A stretch of DNA of 64,000 bases from an uncultured Clostridium sp. (GCF_934754925.1 NZ_CAKVJA010000001.1:124001-188000); one strand, 5' to 3'. Positions 51,132-60,990 are shown, counted from the stretch's first letter. A program made the numbers and translations. The notes: generated from the letters alone by a model not told the origin.

Positions 51132-52028
51132 TTAATCATCCCCGACATTTCTATTATTATAGGAGTAGACATTATATTCTTGCCATATTTCTTCAAGACT
51201 ATTAAATGTAGAAGAAATGTTTTCTTTTTCTCTCATTCCAACAGCTATTATTAAAGCATTTATTACCGATAATGGTGCCACTAAAGAGTCAACAAAAGAG
51301 GCCATATTACTTTGTGCAATTAATGCATAATCAGCTCTCGTTGCTAATGGAGATAAAAAGCTATCTGTTACAGCTACAACTGTTGCACCTCTATCTTGAG
51401 CAAATGCTAAAGCATCTATGGTTCTACTAGCATAACGAGGAAAACCAATTCCTATTACTAAATCACCTTCACCAACATTTATCATTTGTTCAAATATATC
51501 AGAGATACCATAACCAACAGTTTTTACATTCTGTAAAATAATATTTAAGTAGAAACCTAAAAATTCAGCTAATGCCATTGAACTTCTAAGACCTATTATA
51601 TAAATTCTCTTAGCAGTAAAAATATTATTAACAACATCTTCAAATGTATTATAATCGATTTTTTCCATTGTAGATCGAATATTTTCCATATCTGCTTTTA
51701 AAACACCTTTTAAAGCATGACCTTCAGTTATATAGTCACTAGATAACTCTAATCTTTGTACTGTTGTTAATTTATTTTTTATTAACTCTTGAAGAGATTT
51801 TTGAAGCTTAGGATATCCTGAAAAGCCTAATTCTATTGCAAACCTTACTACAGTTGACTCTGATACTCCAACTGAGGTACCAAGTTTAGCAGCTGTCATA
51901 AATGCTGCTTTATCATAATTTTTTAATATGTATTCAGCAATTAATTTTTGCCCCTTACTTAACCTAGGAAATCTCATTTGAATTAACTTCATTAAATCCC
52001 TTGATTCATCATTAATACTTCGTTCCAT
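51132..52028 (-). CDS. RpiR/MurR-family transcriptional regulator
   Basis: 298 aa; ATG 52028 after TTAGGAGCG. N-terminal HTH_6 domain: LSKGQKLIAEYILKNYD, SVGVSESTVVRFAIELGFSGYPKLQKSL. C-terminal SIS (sugar isomerase) domain from about 125: IYIIGLRSSMALAEFLGFYL and GDLVIGIGFPRYASRTIDAL, which would sense a phosphosugar. No sugar catabolic operon is adjacent, so target and ligand are open. Confidence 0.92.
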   Translation of the reverse strand: MERSINDESRDLMKLIQMRFPRLSKGQKLIAEYILKNYDKAAFMTAAKLGTSVGVSESTVVRFAIELGFSGYPKLQKSLQELIKNKLTTVQRLELSSDYITEGHALKGVLKADMENIRSTMEKIDYNTFEDVVNNIFTAKRIYIIGLRSSMALAEFLGFYLNIILQNVKTVGYGISDIFEQMINVGEGDLVIGIGFPRYASRTIDALAFAQDRGATVVAVTDSFLSPLATRADYALIAQSNMASFVDSLVAPLSVINALIIAVGMREKENISSTFNSLEEIWQEYNVYSYNNRNVGDD

Positions 52029-52142
52029 TTATTGTACGCTCCTAATTTAATTAACTTCAATTATTTTAGCATTATTTATAAATTTAATCAATGTTCGTAT
52101 ATTAAAAATTGCAAGACTTACAAATAATAATTCAAACAAAAA

Positions 52143-52682
52143 CTATTTTTTCTCTACTATTACTAGTAATGGAGATGTGTTAGATCTGTTTATGCATTCA
52201 TGTATCATAACTCCAAACTTATTTTTAGGTAAGTTTCTTAAATATTGAAGAATGCAATTTTCTTCTTCTTTACCTTCATTATGACCTCTATAAATAGCTA
52301 TGGCCATTATTCCATTACTAGATAATAAATTTAAAGAAAGTTGTATACTTTTAAGACTAGTTTCTGCTAATGTTGTTATATTCTTATTACCACCTGGTAA
52401 ATATCCAAGGTTATAACATATACAATCAATTTCTTCATTAATAAATTCATCTATTTTATGATGAGATTCATTTATTATTATTACGTTATTATTTTTATCT
52501 ACGTATTTTTCACAAGCTTCTTTTTGAATTTCAAAAGCATACACTTTTTTAAAGCATGAAGATAAAAAGTCACAGTCATATCCATTTCCTAGTGTAGCAT
52601 CAACAGCCACATTTTTATTTTCTACATACTCATTAATAATATTGTGTGCTAATATACTGACATCTGAAACATATTTAAACAT
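52143..52682 (-). CDS. mnmM: tRNA mnm5U34 methyltransferase MnmM (YtqB family)
   Basis: SAM-dependent methyltransferase (179 aa) of the rRNA_methylase/YtqB family; the Bacillus member was shown to methylate nm5U34 in tRNA (known from the literature). Motif I is VAVDATLGNGYDCDFLSSCF; the family-typical YNLGYLPGGNKNITT and IAIYRGHNEGKEEE follow. ATG 52682 after AGAGGTTAGAGT. It lies 10 bases after the pseudouridine synthase gene, so the two RNA-modification genes are probably one transcript. Confidence 0.88.
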   Translation of the reverse strand: MFKYVSDVSILAHNIINEYVENKNVAVDATLGNGYDCDFLSSCFKKVYAFEIQKEACEKYVDKNNNVIIINESHHKIDEFINEEIDCICYNLGYLPGGNKNITTLAETSLKSIQLSLNLLSSNGIMAIAIYRGHNEGKEEENCILQYLRNLPKNKFGVMIHECINRSNTSPLLVIVEKK

Positions 52683-52692
52683 ACTCTAACCT

Positions 52693-53433
52693 CTACAAAC
52701 CTCTAATATAATTTAATTCTCTATCAGTTAAAGGTCTCCATTCACCTTTTTTTAGATAACCTAATTTTATATTTCCTATTGAAACTCTTTTAAGACTTAT
52801 AACTTCATGATTTAAAGAAGAACACATTCTTCTTATTTGTCTATTTTTACCTTCGTGTATTGAAATTTCAACAGTTGATAAAATCTCATCGCAATTTTTT
52901 TTCTTATTAAATCTCTTTTCTTCAGATATTATTTCAATATCTGCTTCAGCAGTAACATAACCACCAATATCTATCCCTTTTTTAAAACGCTTAATATCAT
53001 TTTCACTAAATTTCCCTCTACATACAGCAATATAATTTTTCTTTATAGATACTCTAGGATGTATTATATTATTATAAATACTACCATCATTTGTTAATAT
53101 TAATAATCCTGAACTATCGTAGTCTAATCTACCTATAGGATATATTCTTTCTTCAACATTAACTATATCTAAAACTGTTTTTCTACCCTTTTCATCTTTA
53201 ACAGAAGTTATATATCCTTCTGGTTTATTAAGCATTATGTAAACTTTTTTCTCTTCTACCTTTATGATTTTATTATTATATTCAACAATATCTTTTTCAG
53301 GATTAATTTTAGTTCCGACTTCTGTTATGACTGTACCATTTACTTTAATTTTTCCATCTAAAATTATTTCTTCGCATTTTCTTCTTGAAGCGATACCACA
53401 TCTAGCCATGTACTTTTGTAATCTTTCTTCCAT
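52693..53433 (-). CDS. rluB: RsuA/RluB-family pseudouridine synthase
   Basis: rRNA pseudouridine synthase. ATG 53433 after ACGGAGTGAATAAA (246 aa); the GTG nine bases earlier overlaps that site. N-terminal S4 domain: RLQKYMARCGIASRRKCEEII, KVNGTVI. Catalytic domain: MLNKPEGYITSVKDEKGRKT, RLDYDSSGLLILTNDG with the catalytic Asp, and EGKNRQIRRM. RluB-type (23S) specificity is the usual Firmicute assignment, but RsuA or RluF is not excluded by sequence. Confidence 0.92.
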   Translation of the reverse strand: MEERLQKYMARCGIASRRKCEEIILDGKIKVNGTVITEVGTKINPEKDIVEYNNKIIKVEEKKVYIMLNKPEGYITSVKDEKGRKTVLDIVNVEERIYPIGRLDYDSSGLLILTNDGSIYNNIIHPRVSIKKNYIAVCRGKFSENDIKRFKKGIDIGGYVTAEADIEIISEEKRFNKKKNCDEILSTVEISIHEGKNRQIRRMCSSLNHEVISLKRVSIGNIKLGYLKKGEWRPLTDRELNYIRGL

Positions 53434-53684
53434 TTTATTCACTCCGTCTCTTAATATTCAAAGTAATTATATATTTTATAGTTAATTAATACAACTAAAT
53501 ATTTATAGGTTTATATTATTAAAATGAAATAATGTAAGTTAATATTTATAAATAATAAAAGTTACTTGTTTTTATATATAATGTATAAATTGTTAATTTT
53601 TATTCAAAAATTGTATATTTCTGTGATAATATATATATATTAGAAAAAACAATTGTTGTTACATATGAAAAGGGAGGCTATATT

Positions 53685-54884
53685 ATGTGTTTGGAAAAAA
53701 TTAAAGAAGCAAGAGAAAATATAAAAGATGTAGTTACTAAAACGCCATTATTATATAGTAATGTATTTAGTAAAAGTAGTAATAATGATGTATATATGAA
53801 GTGTGAGAATCTTCAATTAACAGGGGCGTATAAAATTAGAGGTGCTTTAAATAAAATTATATCTTTAACTGAAGAGGAAAAATCTAAAGGTGTTATCTGT
53901 TCATCTGCAGGAAACCATGCTCAAGGAGTTGCTTATGCAGCATCATTAATGGATGTAAAATCTAGTATAGTAATGCCGAAAACTACTCCATACTTAAAAG
54001 TTGAATCAACTAAAAATTATGGTGGTAATATAATACTTCATGGAAAGTGTTATGATGATGCTTTTATTAAAGCAAAAACTATTGAAGAAGAGGAAGGTAA
54101 GGTTTTTATACATCCTTTTAATGATATGGATGTAATTTATGGACAAGGTACAATTGCACTGGAAATATTTGAAGAAATTAATGATTTAGATTATATACTT
54201 GTTCCAATAGGTGGGGGTGGTTTAATATCAGGTATAAGTATTGCTGCTAAATCCTTAAATCCAAATATAAAAATAATTGGTGTACAAGCTGAAGGAGCAC
54301 CTTCAATGGCATTAAGTATAGAAAAAGATAAAATTTGCACATTAGATAGTGTTAATACAATTGCTGATGGTATTTCGGTAAAAACACCTGGCAGTACTAC
54401 TTTTGAAATTGTTAGAGAATATGTAGATGAAATTATAATAGTTTCAGAAAGTGATATTGTAGATTCATTTCTTTTATTAGTTGAAAAGCATAAATTAGTA
54501 GCTGAAGCTTCTGGTGTTGTAACTTTAGCTGCATTAAAGAAATTAAAAGCAAAAAATAAAAAAGTATGTTGCATACTAAGTGGTGGAAATATTGATATGC
54601 TAACAATATCAACATTAATAAATAATGGTCTTGTTTCAAAAGGTAGACTATTCTGTTTCTCGGTAGAGCTTAAAAATGTACCAGGAGAGTTATTAAAAAT
54701 ATCTGAAATTTTAGCAAAAGAAAGTGCAAATGTGGTAAAGCTTGAACATAATCAATTTAAAGCTATCAATAGGATACACAATGTATTATTAGAAGTTACT
54801 GTAGAAACTAATGGCCATGAGCATATTGAGAAAATTATTAATTCATTTGAAAGAGAAAAATATTCTATTAAGGTTATGTATTAA
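53685..54884 (+). CDS. ilvA: Threonine ammonia-lyase (threonine dehydratase)
   Basis: PLP enzyme converting threonine to 2-oxobutanoate and ammonia. 399 aa; ATG 53685 after GGGAGGCTATATT. PLP-Lys motif ENLQLTGAYKIRGALNK, SSAGNHAQGVAYAAS, phosphate-binding PIGGGGLISGI, and CILSGGNIDM. The C-terminal 75 residues are a single ACT domain (FSVELKNVPGELLKISEILA). One ACT domain and this length fit the short catabolic/biosynthetic class common in clostridia. The upstream 250 bases show no T-box. A strong terminator follows. Confidence 0.94.
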   Translation: MCLEKIKEARENIKDVVTKTPLLYSNVFSKSSNNDVYMKCENLQLTGAYKIRGALNKIISLTEEEKSKGVICSSAGNHAQGVAYAASLMDVKSSIVMPKTTPYLKVESTKNYGGNIILHGKCYDDAFIKAKTIEEEEGKVFIHPFNDMDVIYGQGTIALEIFEEINDLDYILVPIGGGGLISGISIAAKSLNPNIKIIGVQAEGAPSMALSIEKDKICTLDSVNTIADGISVKTPGSTTFEIVREYVDEIIIVSESDIVDSFLLLVEKHKLVAEASGVVTLAALKKLKAKNKKVCCILSGGNIDMLTISTLINNGLVSKGRLFCFSVELKNVPGELLKISEILAKESANVVKLEHNQFKAINRIHNVLLEVTVETNGHEHIEKIINSFEREKYSIKVMY

Positions 54885-54895
54885 TATATAAAGTT

Positions 54896-54940
54896 AAAAA
54901 ATATAAGTCTTTACTTTAAAAGTAAAGACTTATATTTTTT
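54896..54940. terminator. Bidirectional terminator between ilvA and pyrE
   Basis: A perfect stem built on AAGTCTTTACT and AGTAAAGACTT, extended by ATAT and A/T runs, lies between convergent genes. Confidence 0.92.
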
Positions 54941-54951
54941 ATGTTTAAATT

Positions 54952-55623
54952 CTAAACTCCGTATTTTTTATAATATTCAGCTATAGCAGCTTTTATCTTA
55001 TCATCAATATATACAGTTCCATCAATTTCTCTATTATATAAATATTCAACAACTTCAGCCATTGTAACTATAGGATAAGTTGTAATTCCAAATGCTTCTT
55101 TGATCTCAGATTGAGCTGACTGTTCTCCCTTACCCTTTTCCATTCTATCAACAGATATAACTAAGCCAGCAATTTCTACGTCCCCCTGAACTTTTAATAT
55201 TGGAGCTGTTTCATAAATTGAAGTTCCTGCAGTCATAACATCTTCAACTATAACTACTCTTTTGCTACTGTCTAGTTTAGCACCAAGTAAAATTCCACCT
55301 TCACCATGGTCTTTAACTTCTTTTCTATTTGAACAATATTCAACATTTGCTCCATATAATTTATTCATAGCTATAGCTGTAGTAACAGTTAAAGGAATTC
55401 CCTTATAAGCAGGTCCGAATAATACATCTACATCAGAACCAATATGTTCATTAATAGTTTTAGCATAAAATTCGCCTAATTTTTCAAGTTGTTCTCCTGT
55501 AGTATAGTTTCCTGTATTAATAAAGAATGGCGTTTGACGTCCGCTTTTTGTAACAAATTCTCCAAATCTTAAAACATTACTTCTTACCATAAATTCTATA
55601 AATTCTTGTTTGTATTTTTGCAT
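54952..55623 (-). CDS. pyrE: Orotate phosphoribosyltransferase
   Basis: Makes OMP from orotate and PRPP in pyrimidine synthesis. The frame opens at 55671, but AGAGGAGTTG precedes ATG 55623, giving 223 aa. Motifs: GEFVTKSGRQTPFFINTG, GPAYKGIPL, and the PRPP loop VVIVEDVMTAGTS. It is of the longer class (about 220 aa). It stands alone here, without other pyr genes. Confidence 0.95.
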   Translation of the reverse strand: MQKYKQEFIEFMVRSNVLRFGEFVTKSGRQTPFFINTGNYTTGEQLEKLGEFYAKTINEHIGSDVDVLFGPAYKGIPLTVTTAIAMNKLYGANVEYCSNRKEVKDHGEGGILLGAKLDSSKRVVIVEDVMTAGTSIYETAPILKVQGDVEIAGLVISVDRMEKGKGEQSAQSEIKEAFGITTYPIVTMAEVVEYLYNREIDGTVYIDDKIKAAIAEYYKKYGV

Positions 55624-55812
55624 AGAAAACAACTCCTCTAATATGTATATTTTTCTTAAACATTGTAACATTATTCGTAAAAAAAGCCAATAAATATTTA
55701 AAATAAATAAAATTTATATTTATGGTTAGTATATTTTGAAGATGTCAATAATTAAAATGTGAAATCTAAGGGATATAAGATATAGGGGTATCTTATTTTT
55801 TAGGAGGTAGAT

Positions 55813-56769
55813 ATGAGAAAAAATAAAAAAAAATTATTTAGCATAGCTATTATTTTAATAATAGTTATTATTTCAGTTACTCAAGTAAAGAGATTAAAAT
55901 TTTTATTTGAAATTATAAAATTAAGTAATAGTTTACCTACTATATCAAGTAATTTTTATAATGAACCAATTAAAGATATTACCTATAAAGATATTGTATA
56001 TAAAAAAAGAGGTAACAAAGAAATTAAATTAGATATTTATACAAATAGAGAAGCTAAGGAAGCAACACCAGTAATTATATATGTATTTGGTAATGGATGG
56101 ATGTACGGGGACAAAGTAATCCCCTCCGCTATAGAATCTATTATTAATTTACTTAAAGATGAAGGGTATGCAATAATTAGTACATCATATGAATTAATGG
56201 ATGATGAAGTTATTTTAGAAGATCAAATATCAGATGTTAAAGATACAATTAGATGGGTATATAAGAATAAGGATAAGTATAATTTTGATGTAAATAATAT
56301 AGGTATTATAGGTCCATCTGCAGGTGCTCAACTTTCAATGATGGCTACTTTTTCACGAGATAATGAGTTTATAGGAGATCAATCTTTAAAGTCATATTCA
56401 TCTAAAGTAAAGTACATAATTGATTTATTTGGTCCAACTAGATTAAGTGAAGTAAATTTATCAGTTGGTCCAGAAGAGGTTGTTGAAAAGTTTTCTGATA
56501 ATGATATAGAGCAATTATCTAAAAAGTTTAGTCCTATTGAATATGTAAGAGAAGATTTACCGGATACACTTATAATTCATAGTTTAAAGGATAATATTGT
56601 ACCATATGAAAGTTCTGTAGAATTATATGAAACTGCATTAGAATATAATAATAATTTTGAATTATACACATTGCAAAGTTGTACTCACTATCTAGAAAAC
56701 TTATCAAATACAGAAGCTTTAAATTTATATATGAAAATAGTGGATTACATATTAAGTAAAACTAATTAA
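55813..56769 (+). CDS. Membrane-anchored alpha/beta hydrolase (esterase)
   Basis: 318 aa; ATG 55813 after TAGGAGGTAGAT. One N-terminal hydrophobic anchor (LFSIAIILIIVIISVTQ), so probably extracellular and tethered. Hydrolase fold: IYVFGNGWMYGDK (oxyanion loop, HGGGW-like with Asn replacing the first His/Gly), nucleophile elbow GPSAGAQLSM, acid in HSLKDNIVPYE and His in CTHYLEN. It resembles the BD-FAE/Est-type lipase family. The substrate is not predictable. Confidence 0.85.
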   Translation: MRKNKKKLFSIAIILIIVIISVTQVKRLKFLFEIIKLSNSLPTISSNFYNEPIKDITYKDIVYKKRGNKEIKLDIYTNREAKEATPVIIYVFGNGWMYGDKVIPSAIESIINLLKDEGYAIISTSYELMDDEVILEDQISDVKDTIRWVYKNKDKYNFDVNNIGIIGPSAGAQLSMMATFSRDNEFIGDQSLKSYSSKVKYIIDLFGPTRLSEVNLSVGPEEVVEKFSDNDIEQLSKKFSPIEYVREDLPDTLIIHSLKDNIVPYESSVELYETALEYNNNFELYTLQSCTHYLENLSNTEALNLYMKIVDYILSKTN

Positions 56770-56800
56770 ATTTTAATACTAGATTATAATTTATTAAAGT

Positions 56801-56851
56801 AAAAGAGAAAATATTAATTATATATGATATATAATTAATATTTTCTCTTTT
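56801..56851. terminator. Bidirectional terminator between convergent genes
   Basis: A 23-bp perfect inverted repeat, 56801-56823 with 56829-56851, around a 5-base loop; its outer part AAAAGAGAAAATATT gives a strong A/T flank. Confidence 0.9.
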
Positions 56852-56866
56852 ATGTTCTCAATAACA

Positions 56867-57784
56867 TTATTCAAGTATTTTAATTTTTTTAGTATTAGCA
56901 TCAAGAAGTACTTTTGAACCTAAAGGTAGGGTTAAAGTTGGAAGACAGTGTCCACAAGCTAAGTTACTTAAGGTTGGTTTATTTAATGGTAAAATAATTT
57001 CATTAAAAACATCTTGTAAAGATAAACTTTTTTTCGTATTTGGAGCGATACAATTAGTAAAGGTCCCTAAAACTATTCCGTTTACATCTTTTAATTTTCC
57101 AGATTGCTTTAATTGAGTGAGCATTCTATCTATTTTATAAGGTGGTTCTTCTACCTCTTCTAAAAATAATATCTTATTTTTCGTATTTATTTCATATTTT
57201 GTTCCTAATGAAGAACAAATTAATGATAAATTTCCACCAATAAGTTGACCACTACTTATACCAGTATTAATACTTTCAAGATTATATCCTTCTGGATTAT
57301 AAATTTCTTCTACTTTGTCGTTACCAAAAATAAATTTTTTATAGTAACTAGCGGTATATTCATCTAATCCTTTTATTAGCTCGGTTGATATCATAGGACC
57401 ATGATATGTCACAAGCTTGCTTTTTTGATTTATAGCAATATGAAGAGCTGTAATATCGCTATATCCAACAAAAATTTTGGGGTTTTTTTTGATTAATTTA
57501 AAATCTATAAGGTTTAATAATCTAGCGCAACCGTATCCACCACGAAGTGCAAAAATACCTTTTATATTTTTATCTGCAAACATACAATTTATATCCTTTG
57601 CTCTTATATCATCAGTGCCTGATAAAAATCCATGTTCTGATAGACAGCTCTCTCCTACTACCACTTTTAATCCTAATGTATTTAATGAATCTACACATTT
57701 ATCAATTAAATTTTTATCAGTAGGACTTGCAGGAGATATTATGGCCACAGTATCACCTTGGTGTAATGGTTTTGGTTTAATCAT
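56867..57784 (-). CDS. LD-carboxypeptidase (S66 family)
   Basis: Serine peptidase trimming murein tetrapeptides in recycling, or an MccF-like relative. The ATG at 57793 overlaps the AAGAGG site, so ATG 57784 is preferred (305 aa). Motifs: VAIISPASPTDK, ALRGGYGCARLLNLID, the nucleophile Ser in VGYSDITALH, TYHGPM, a Glu in FLEEVEEPPYKIDRML and the C-terminal CGHCLPTLTLPLG with the His. It has no signal peptide, in line with a cytoplasmic role. Substrate specificity is not decided by sequence. Confidence 0.9.
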   Translation of the reverse strand: MIKPKPLHQGDTVAIISPASPTDKNLIDKCVDSLNTLGLKVVVGESCLSEHGFLSGTDDIRAKDINCMFADKNIKGIFALRGGYGCARLLNLIDFKLIKKNPKIFVGYSDITALHIAINQKSKLVTYHGPMISTELIKGLDEYTASYYKKFIFGNDKVEEIYNPEGYNLESINTGISSGQLIGGNLSLICSSLGTKYEINTKNKILFLEEVEEPPYKIDRMLTQLKQSGKLKDVNGIVLGTFTNCIAPNTKKSLSLQDVFNEIILPLNKPTLSNLACGHCLPTLTLPLGSKVLLDANTKKIKILE

Positions 57785-57871
57785 TTTTATCATCCTCTTA
57801 TAATTTATATACTTTAATATATTATTTACAAGTGATAATTAGTGACTATTAACTACTATTTTATTACAATT

Positions 57872-58819
57872 TTAAATTAGCATACTAATAGGTATTAAAA
57901 GTAAAGATTCTCCCGGAATCTTAAATCTAGGTTGTTCTGGTAAATAAATACCTGAGCTTGATAGATTTTTCATAAGAGGAGAACAACATCCTAAAAAATT
58001 TTCATAGAAGTTAGCCTGTCCTGACTTTCTTAATAAATGAATGTATTGATTAGAATTACACTTCCTAATAACCTTTCCAACTATTGTACAAGGACAATCC
58101 GCACTATCGTAAATATTTGCATAAGTACTAATGAAATTACTATTATTAACAGTTAATACAACATCCATATCTCCACATTTAACAATCATATCTTGACTGT
58201 TATTAGTTGTTAAAAGTGATTGTAAGTAATTAACTTGTTTATACATGGTATCATAATTTACAAAGGAACTATTAGTGCTTTTTAATGTTTGACAATATGA
58301 ATTTAGATTATCTGTTCCAATACAAGCTAATAAGTTAGATAAACTATCTATATAAGATACCATAGATTCACTAGATATTTGACCACTTAATTTAACATAA
58401 TCACCTGAATTTATATTAGATATTGAATAATTACTACTGTTAAATTCTTTAATTAAGTGTGATTGGTTTAAACCTTCAAGTAATTGTTGATGTATTTCGA
58501 AGGTTGTATATATTCGAGTTAGCTCCTCTTCTCGTCTAACAAATCTTCTACCTTCTAATGATTGATTATCTCTATTTACTGTTGTTACGGTGTCAGCTTC
58601 AGTGAAGTTTTTTCCTTTATATCCATCACGTTCATCTCTTACACATCTATCTTCTCCATAATGTTGGTTACTTCCTTCAATTCCTGTTTTTGCATTTAAG
58701 GTTCTATCTTCTATAAATCTAGAGGTTCTTTTTTCAATATATCCATCTATAACTAACGAGTTTAAATTTTTAGTTAAGGCCTCATCAAGATAAATAAGTA
58801 AGTCAAGAGCATCACTCAA
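57872..58819 (-). CDS. Hypothetical protein, DUF6414-like
   Basis: 315 aa from TTG 58819 after AAGGAGGTAATATCTT. LLIYLDEALTKNLNSLVIDGYIE at the N-terminus and CTIVGKVIRKCN in the C-terminal third recall the DUF6414 layout, though I am only moderately sure. Residues about 30-95 are charged and repeat-like (GEDRCVRDERDGYKGK). The middle part (GDYVKLSGQISSESMVSYIDSL) is probably a small beta-alpha domain. No signal peptide or membrane helix. Function unknown. Confidence 0.6.
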   Translation of the reverse strand: MSDALDLLIYLDEALTKNLNSLVIDGYIEKRTSRFIEDRTLNAKTGIEGSNQHYGEDRCVRDERDGYKGKNFTEADTVTTVNRDNQSLEGRRFVRREEELTRIYTTFEIHQQLLEGLNQSHLIKEFNSSNYSISNINSGDYVKLSGQISSESMVSYIDSLSNLLACIGTDNLNSYCQTLKSTNSSFVNYDTMYKQVNYLQSLLTTNNSQDMIVKCGDMDVVLTVNNSNFISTYANIYDSADCPCTIVGKVIRKCNSNQYIHLLRKSGQANFYENFLGCCSPLMKNLSSSGIYLPEQPRFKIPGESLLLIPISMLI

Positions 58820-58944
58820 AAGATATTACCTCCTTATAGAGTTTTATACAATATCATAATGATTTATATTATAAAGTTTATTATTTTTTTTATCTATAAT
58901 ATTAAAATATAAGAGACTTATATATAGTATTCTAAATATAATAA

Positions 58945-59760
58945 TTAATTACTTCTTATTAATGAAAATAAAACGCTGCTTAATAAAATAATAGCAATAA
59001 CTAATAAAGATACTATTGTTGATATATTAATTCCCCAGAATGCAACAAATAGTTTTATTCCTGTAAATATTAGAATAAATGCAACACCATATTTTATATA
59101 ACTAAACATGCTATTTAATTTTGCTAATAGAAAATAAAGGCTTCTTAGGCCTAAAATAGCAAATATGTTGGAGGTATAAACTATATATGGATTAGTTGTA
59201 ATTGAAAATATTGCTGGAATAGAATCTAACGCAAATATAATATCAGAACTTTCAATTAATACTAAAATTAATAATAATGGAGTGGCATGTAATACTCCAT
59301 TAATTCTAATGAAGAACTTTTCATGATGTAATTCATTTGTAACCGGAATTAAATGTTTCATAAGATTTAAAACATTACTTTTAGAAAAATCAGTTTCTTC
59401 TTCTTTATTTAATAATATTTTTAGTCCACTACAAACTAAGAAAAGTCCGAAAATATATAAAAGCCAATTAAATTTACTAATTATAGCAACACCTAGAAAA
59501 ATAAATATAAATCTTAATATTACGGCCCCTATAATTCCATAAGTAAGCACCCTTTTTTGATATAAAATTGGAATATTAAAAGATGTAAATATAATTAAAA
59601 ATAAAAATAAATTATCTACACTCAAACTTAATTCAATTATGTATCCACCTAAAAATTCAAGACCATAATCTGCTCCGAAAATAAAATAAATAAATACATT
59701 AACTATAAAGGCAAGGCTTGCCCACATTACAAAATTTCTTAATGCACTTCTTGCTCTCAA
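58945..59760 (-). CDS. TerC-family integral membrane protein
   Basis: 271 aa from TTG 59760 after AAAGGAGAAGTATT. About eight membrane helices. The family signature is LSLSVDNLFLFLIIFTSF with the conserved Asp; a second conserved acidic motif is VLIESSDIIFALDSIPAIFSI (first part). TerC-family proteins are linked to tellurite resistance, metal (manganese) export and membrane protein metalation. No ter genes are adjacent, so an ion-export role is likelier than tellurite resistance. Confidence 0.93.
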   Translation of the reverse strand: MRARSALRNFVMWASLAFIVNVFIYFIFGADYGLEFLGGYIIELSLSVDNLFLFLIIFTSFNIPILYQKRVLTYGIIGAVILRFIFIFLGVAIISKFNWLLYIFGLFLVCSGLKILLNKEEETDFSKSNVLNLMKHLIPVTNELHHEKFFIRINGVLHATPLLLILVLIESSDIIFALDSIPAIFSITTNPYIVYTSNIFAILGLRSLYFLLAKLNSMFSYIKYGVAFILIFTGIKLFVAFWGINISTIVSLLVIAIILLSSVLFSLIRSN

Positions 59761-59837
59761 AATACTTCTCCTTTATTAAATTAATTCACAGAATAATTAT
59801 ATGATTTAATATATAAATTTATTTATAATAGAAAGAA

Positions 59838-59875
59838 TAAAAAAAGTAAGATTAAATTTAAAATTTAATCTTACT
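59838..59875 (-). terminator. Terminator after the DUF523-DUF1722 gene
   Basis: AGTAAGATTAAATTT (59845-59859) pairs perfectly with AAATTTAATCTTACT (59861-59875); on the minus strand TTTTTTT follows. Confidence 0.9.
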
Positions 59876-59883
59876 AATAAATA

Positions 59884-60852
59884 TTAGTGAATTAATTTAC
59901 CTGAATCATTAACAAGAACCAGATCTTCTGGATAGGGCATAAAAAATGTCTGATCAATCAAATGATTAAGATCAAATCTAATAATATAGCTTTTAACCAA
60001 GTATAGGGGAACAGAAAATGGTACATATCCATTTTGATATTTATCAATTGTACTCCAAATAAATTGCATCTCATCAGAAGATATTTTGTCATTAAATTGA
60101 TCTAATGATTTTAATAAAACATTAATATTAGATGTATATCTAGGAGCTTTTTCTAATAATCTATGAAGATAGAATTCGTATTCTTTAAATAATGATTCTA
60201 AATTTTCAATTTTATCTTTATAAATAAATTCATCAAGTATTCTAGAGTACTTTTGGCTATAGGATAAAAATAATAAAGTATTTTTTAAATGAAATTTCTT
60301 AAGCTTTTCAAAGTCAAGAGTACTTTTAGCATTTCTAAAATCACATAATATAAAAATTCTAGCTAAGAAATGTTCACGTATCTTAAAATTTGTTAATCTT
60401 CCATCATCTTCAATAGGTATATAGGGGAAATGCTTTAAAACAGCTTCGGTAAAGAATCCCTTCTCACGTCTTATAGCTCTACCCTTTTCAAATGTTGTAT
60501 ATATTTTAGCATCTTTAACTCCACAAGAAGGTGATTTACATTTTAATATAAACCCATCAACAGCATTTAGCTTTTTTAAGAATTCTTCAGAAAAATGTAT
60601 CATATCCTCTGTGATAATTCTATTATCCTTAGGTTGAACAAGCTCCCTTTTATTATCTATTTCAACTATTCTAATAGGATTTCTTGGAATGGTTAATCCA
60701 CATTCTACCTCAGGGCAAACTGGTATAACTTCAACGTATTTACTTAGTTTATCTATAAATTCATTTTGTTCAATATTTCCGTTATATCTACAACTTTCAA
60801 AACCTAAACATTTACTTATAACTATAATTGGCTTATTAGTATTCACTATCAT
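59884..60852 (-). CDS. DUF523-DUF1722 (YbgA-like) fusion protein
   Basis: 322 aa; ATG 60852 after AGAAAGGATAGATA. Residues 1-150 are DUF523: ISKCLGFESCRYNGN, VCPEVECGLTIPR and CKSPSCGVKDAK supply the conserved cysteines, which bind an [4Fe-4S] cluster in the related thiouracil desulfidase TudS (known from the family). Residues about 185-310 are DUF1722 (KFHLKNTLLFLSYSQKYSRI, the helical ending YLVKSYIIRFDLNHLIDQ). The fusion is known (YbgA-type). Function not established; a sulfur-removal reaction on a modified base is an inference. Confidence 0.88.
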   Translation of the reverse strand: MIVNTNKPIIVISKCLGFESCRYNGNIEQNEFIDKLSKYVEVIPVCPEVECGLTIPRNPIRIVEIDNKRELVQPKDNRIITEDMIHFSEEFLKKLNAVDGFILKCKSPSCGVKDAKIYTTFEKGRAIRREKGFFTEAVLKHFPYIPIEDDGRLTNFKIREHFLARIFILCDFRNAKSTLDFEKLKKFHLKNTLLFLSYSQKYSRILDEFIYKDKIENLESLFKEYEFYLHRLLEKAPRYTSNINVLLKSLDQFNDKISSDEMQFIWSTIDKYQNGYVPFSVPLYLVKSYIIRFDLNHLIDQTFFMPYPEDLVLVNDSGKLIH

Positions 60853-60927
60853 TATCTATCCTTTCTGATGATTATATAATTATTTTTTCTCTAATCTATA
60901 TTATTTATACAAAGGGAAATTATAAAG

Positions 60928-60979
60928 AAAATAACACTATAAAATATCAAATTATAAAATAAGATATTTTATAGTGTTA
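60928..60979 (-). terminator. Terminator after the pullulanase gene
   Basis: AACACTATAAAATATC (60933-60948) pairs with GATATTTTATAGTGTT (60963-60978); on the minus strand it is followed by ATTTTCTTT. Confidence 0.85.
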
Positions 60980-60990
60980 TAAGGAAGGTA

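Noticed and set aside
53434..53684. T-box or other riboswitch before ilvA
   Set aside because: No specifier stem, no T-box core sequence and no terminator/antiterminator pair seen; only A+T-rich sequence with a possible -10.
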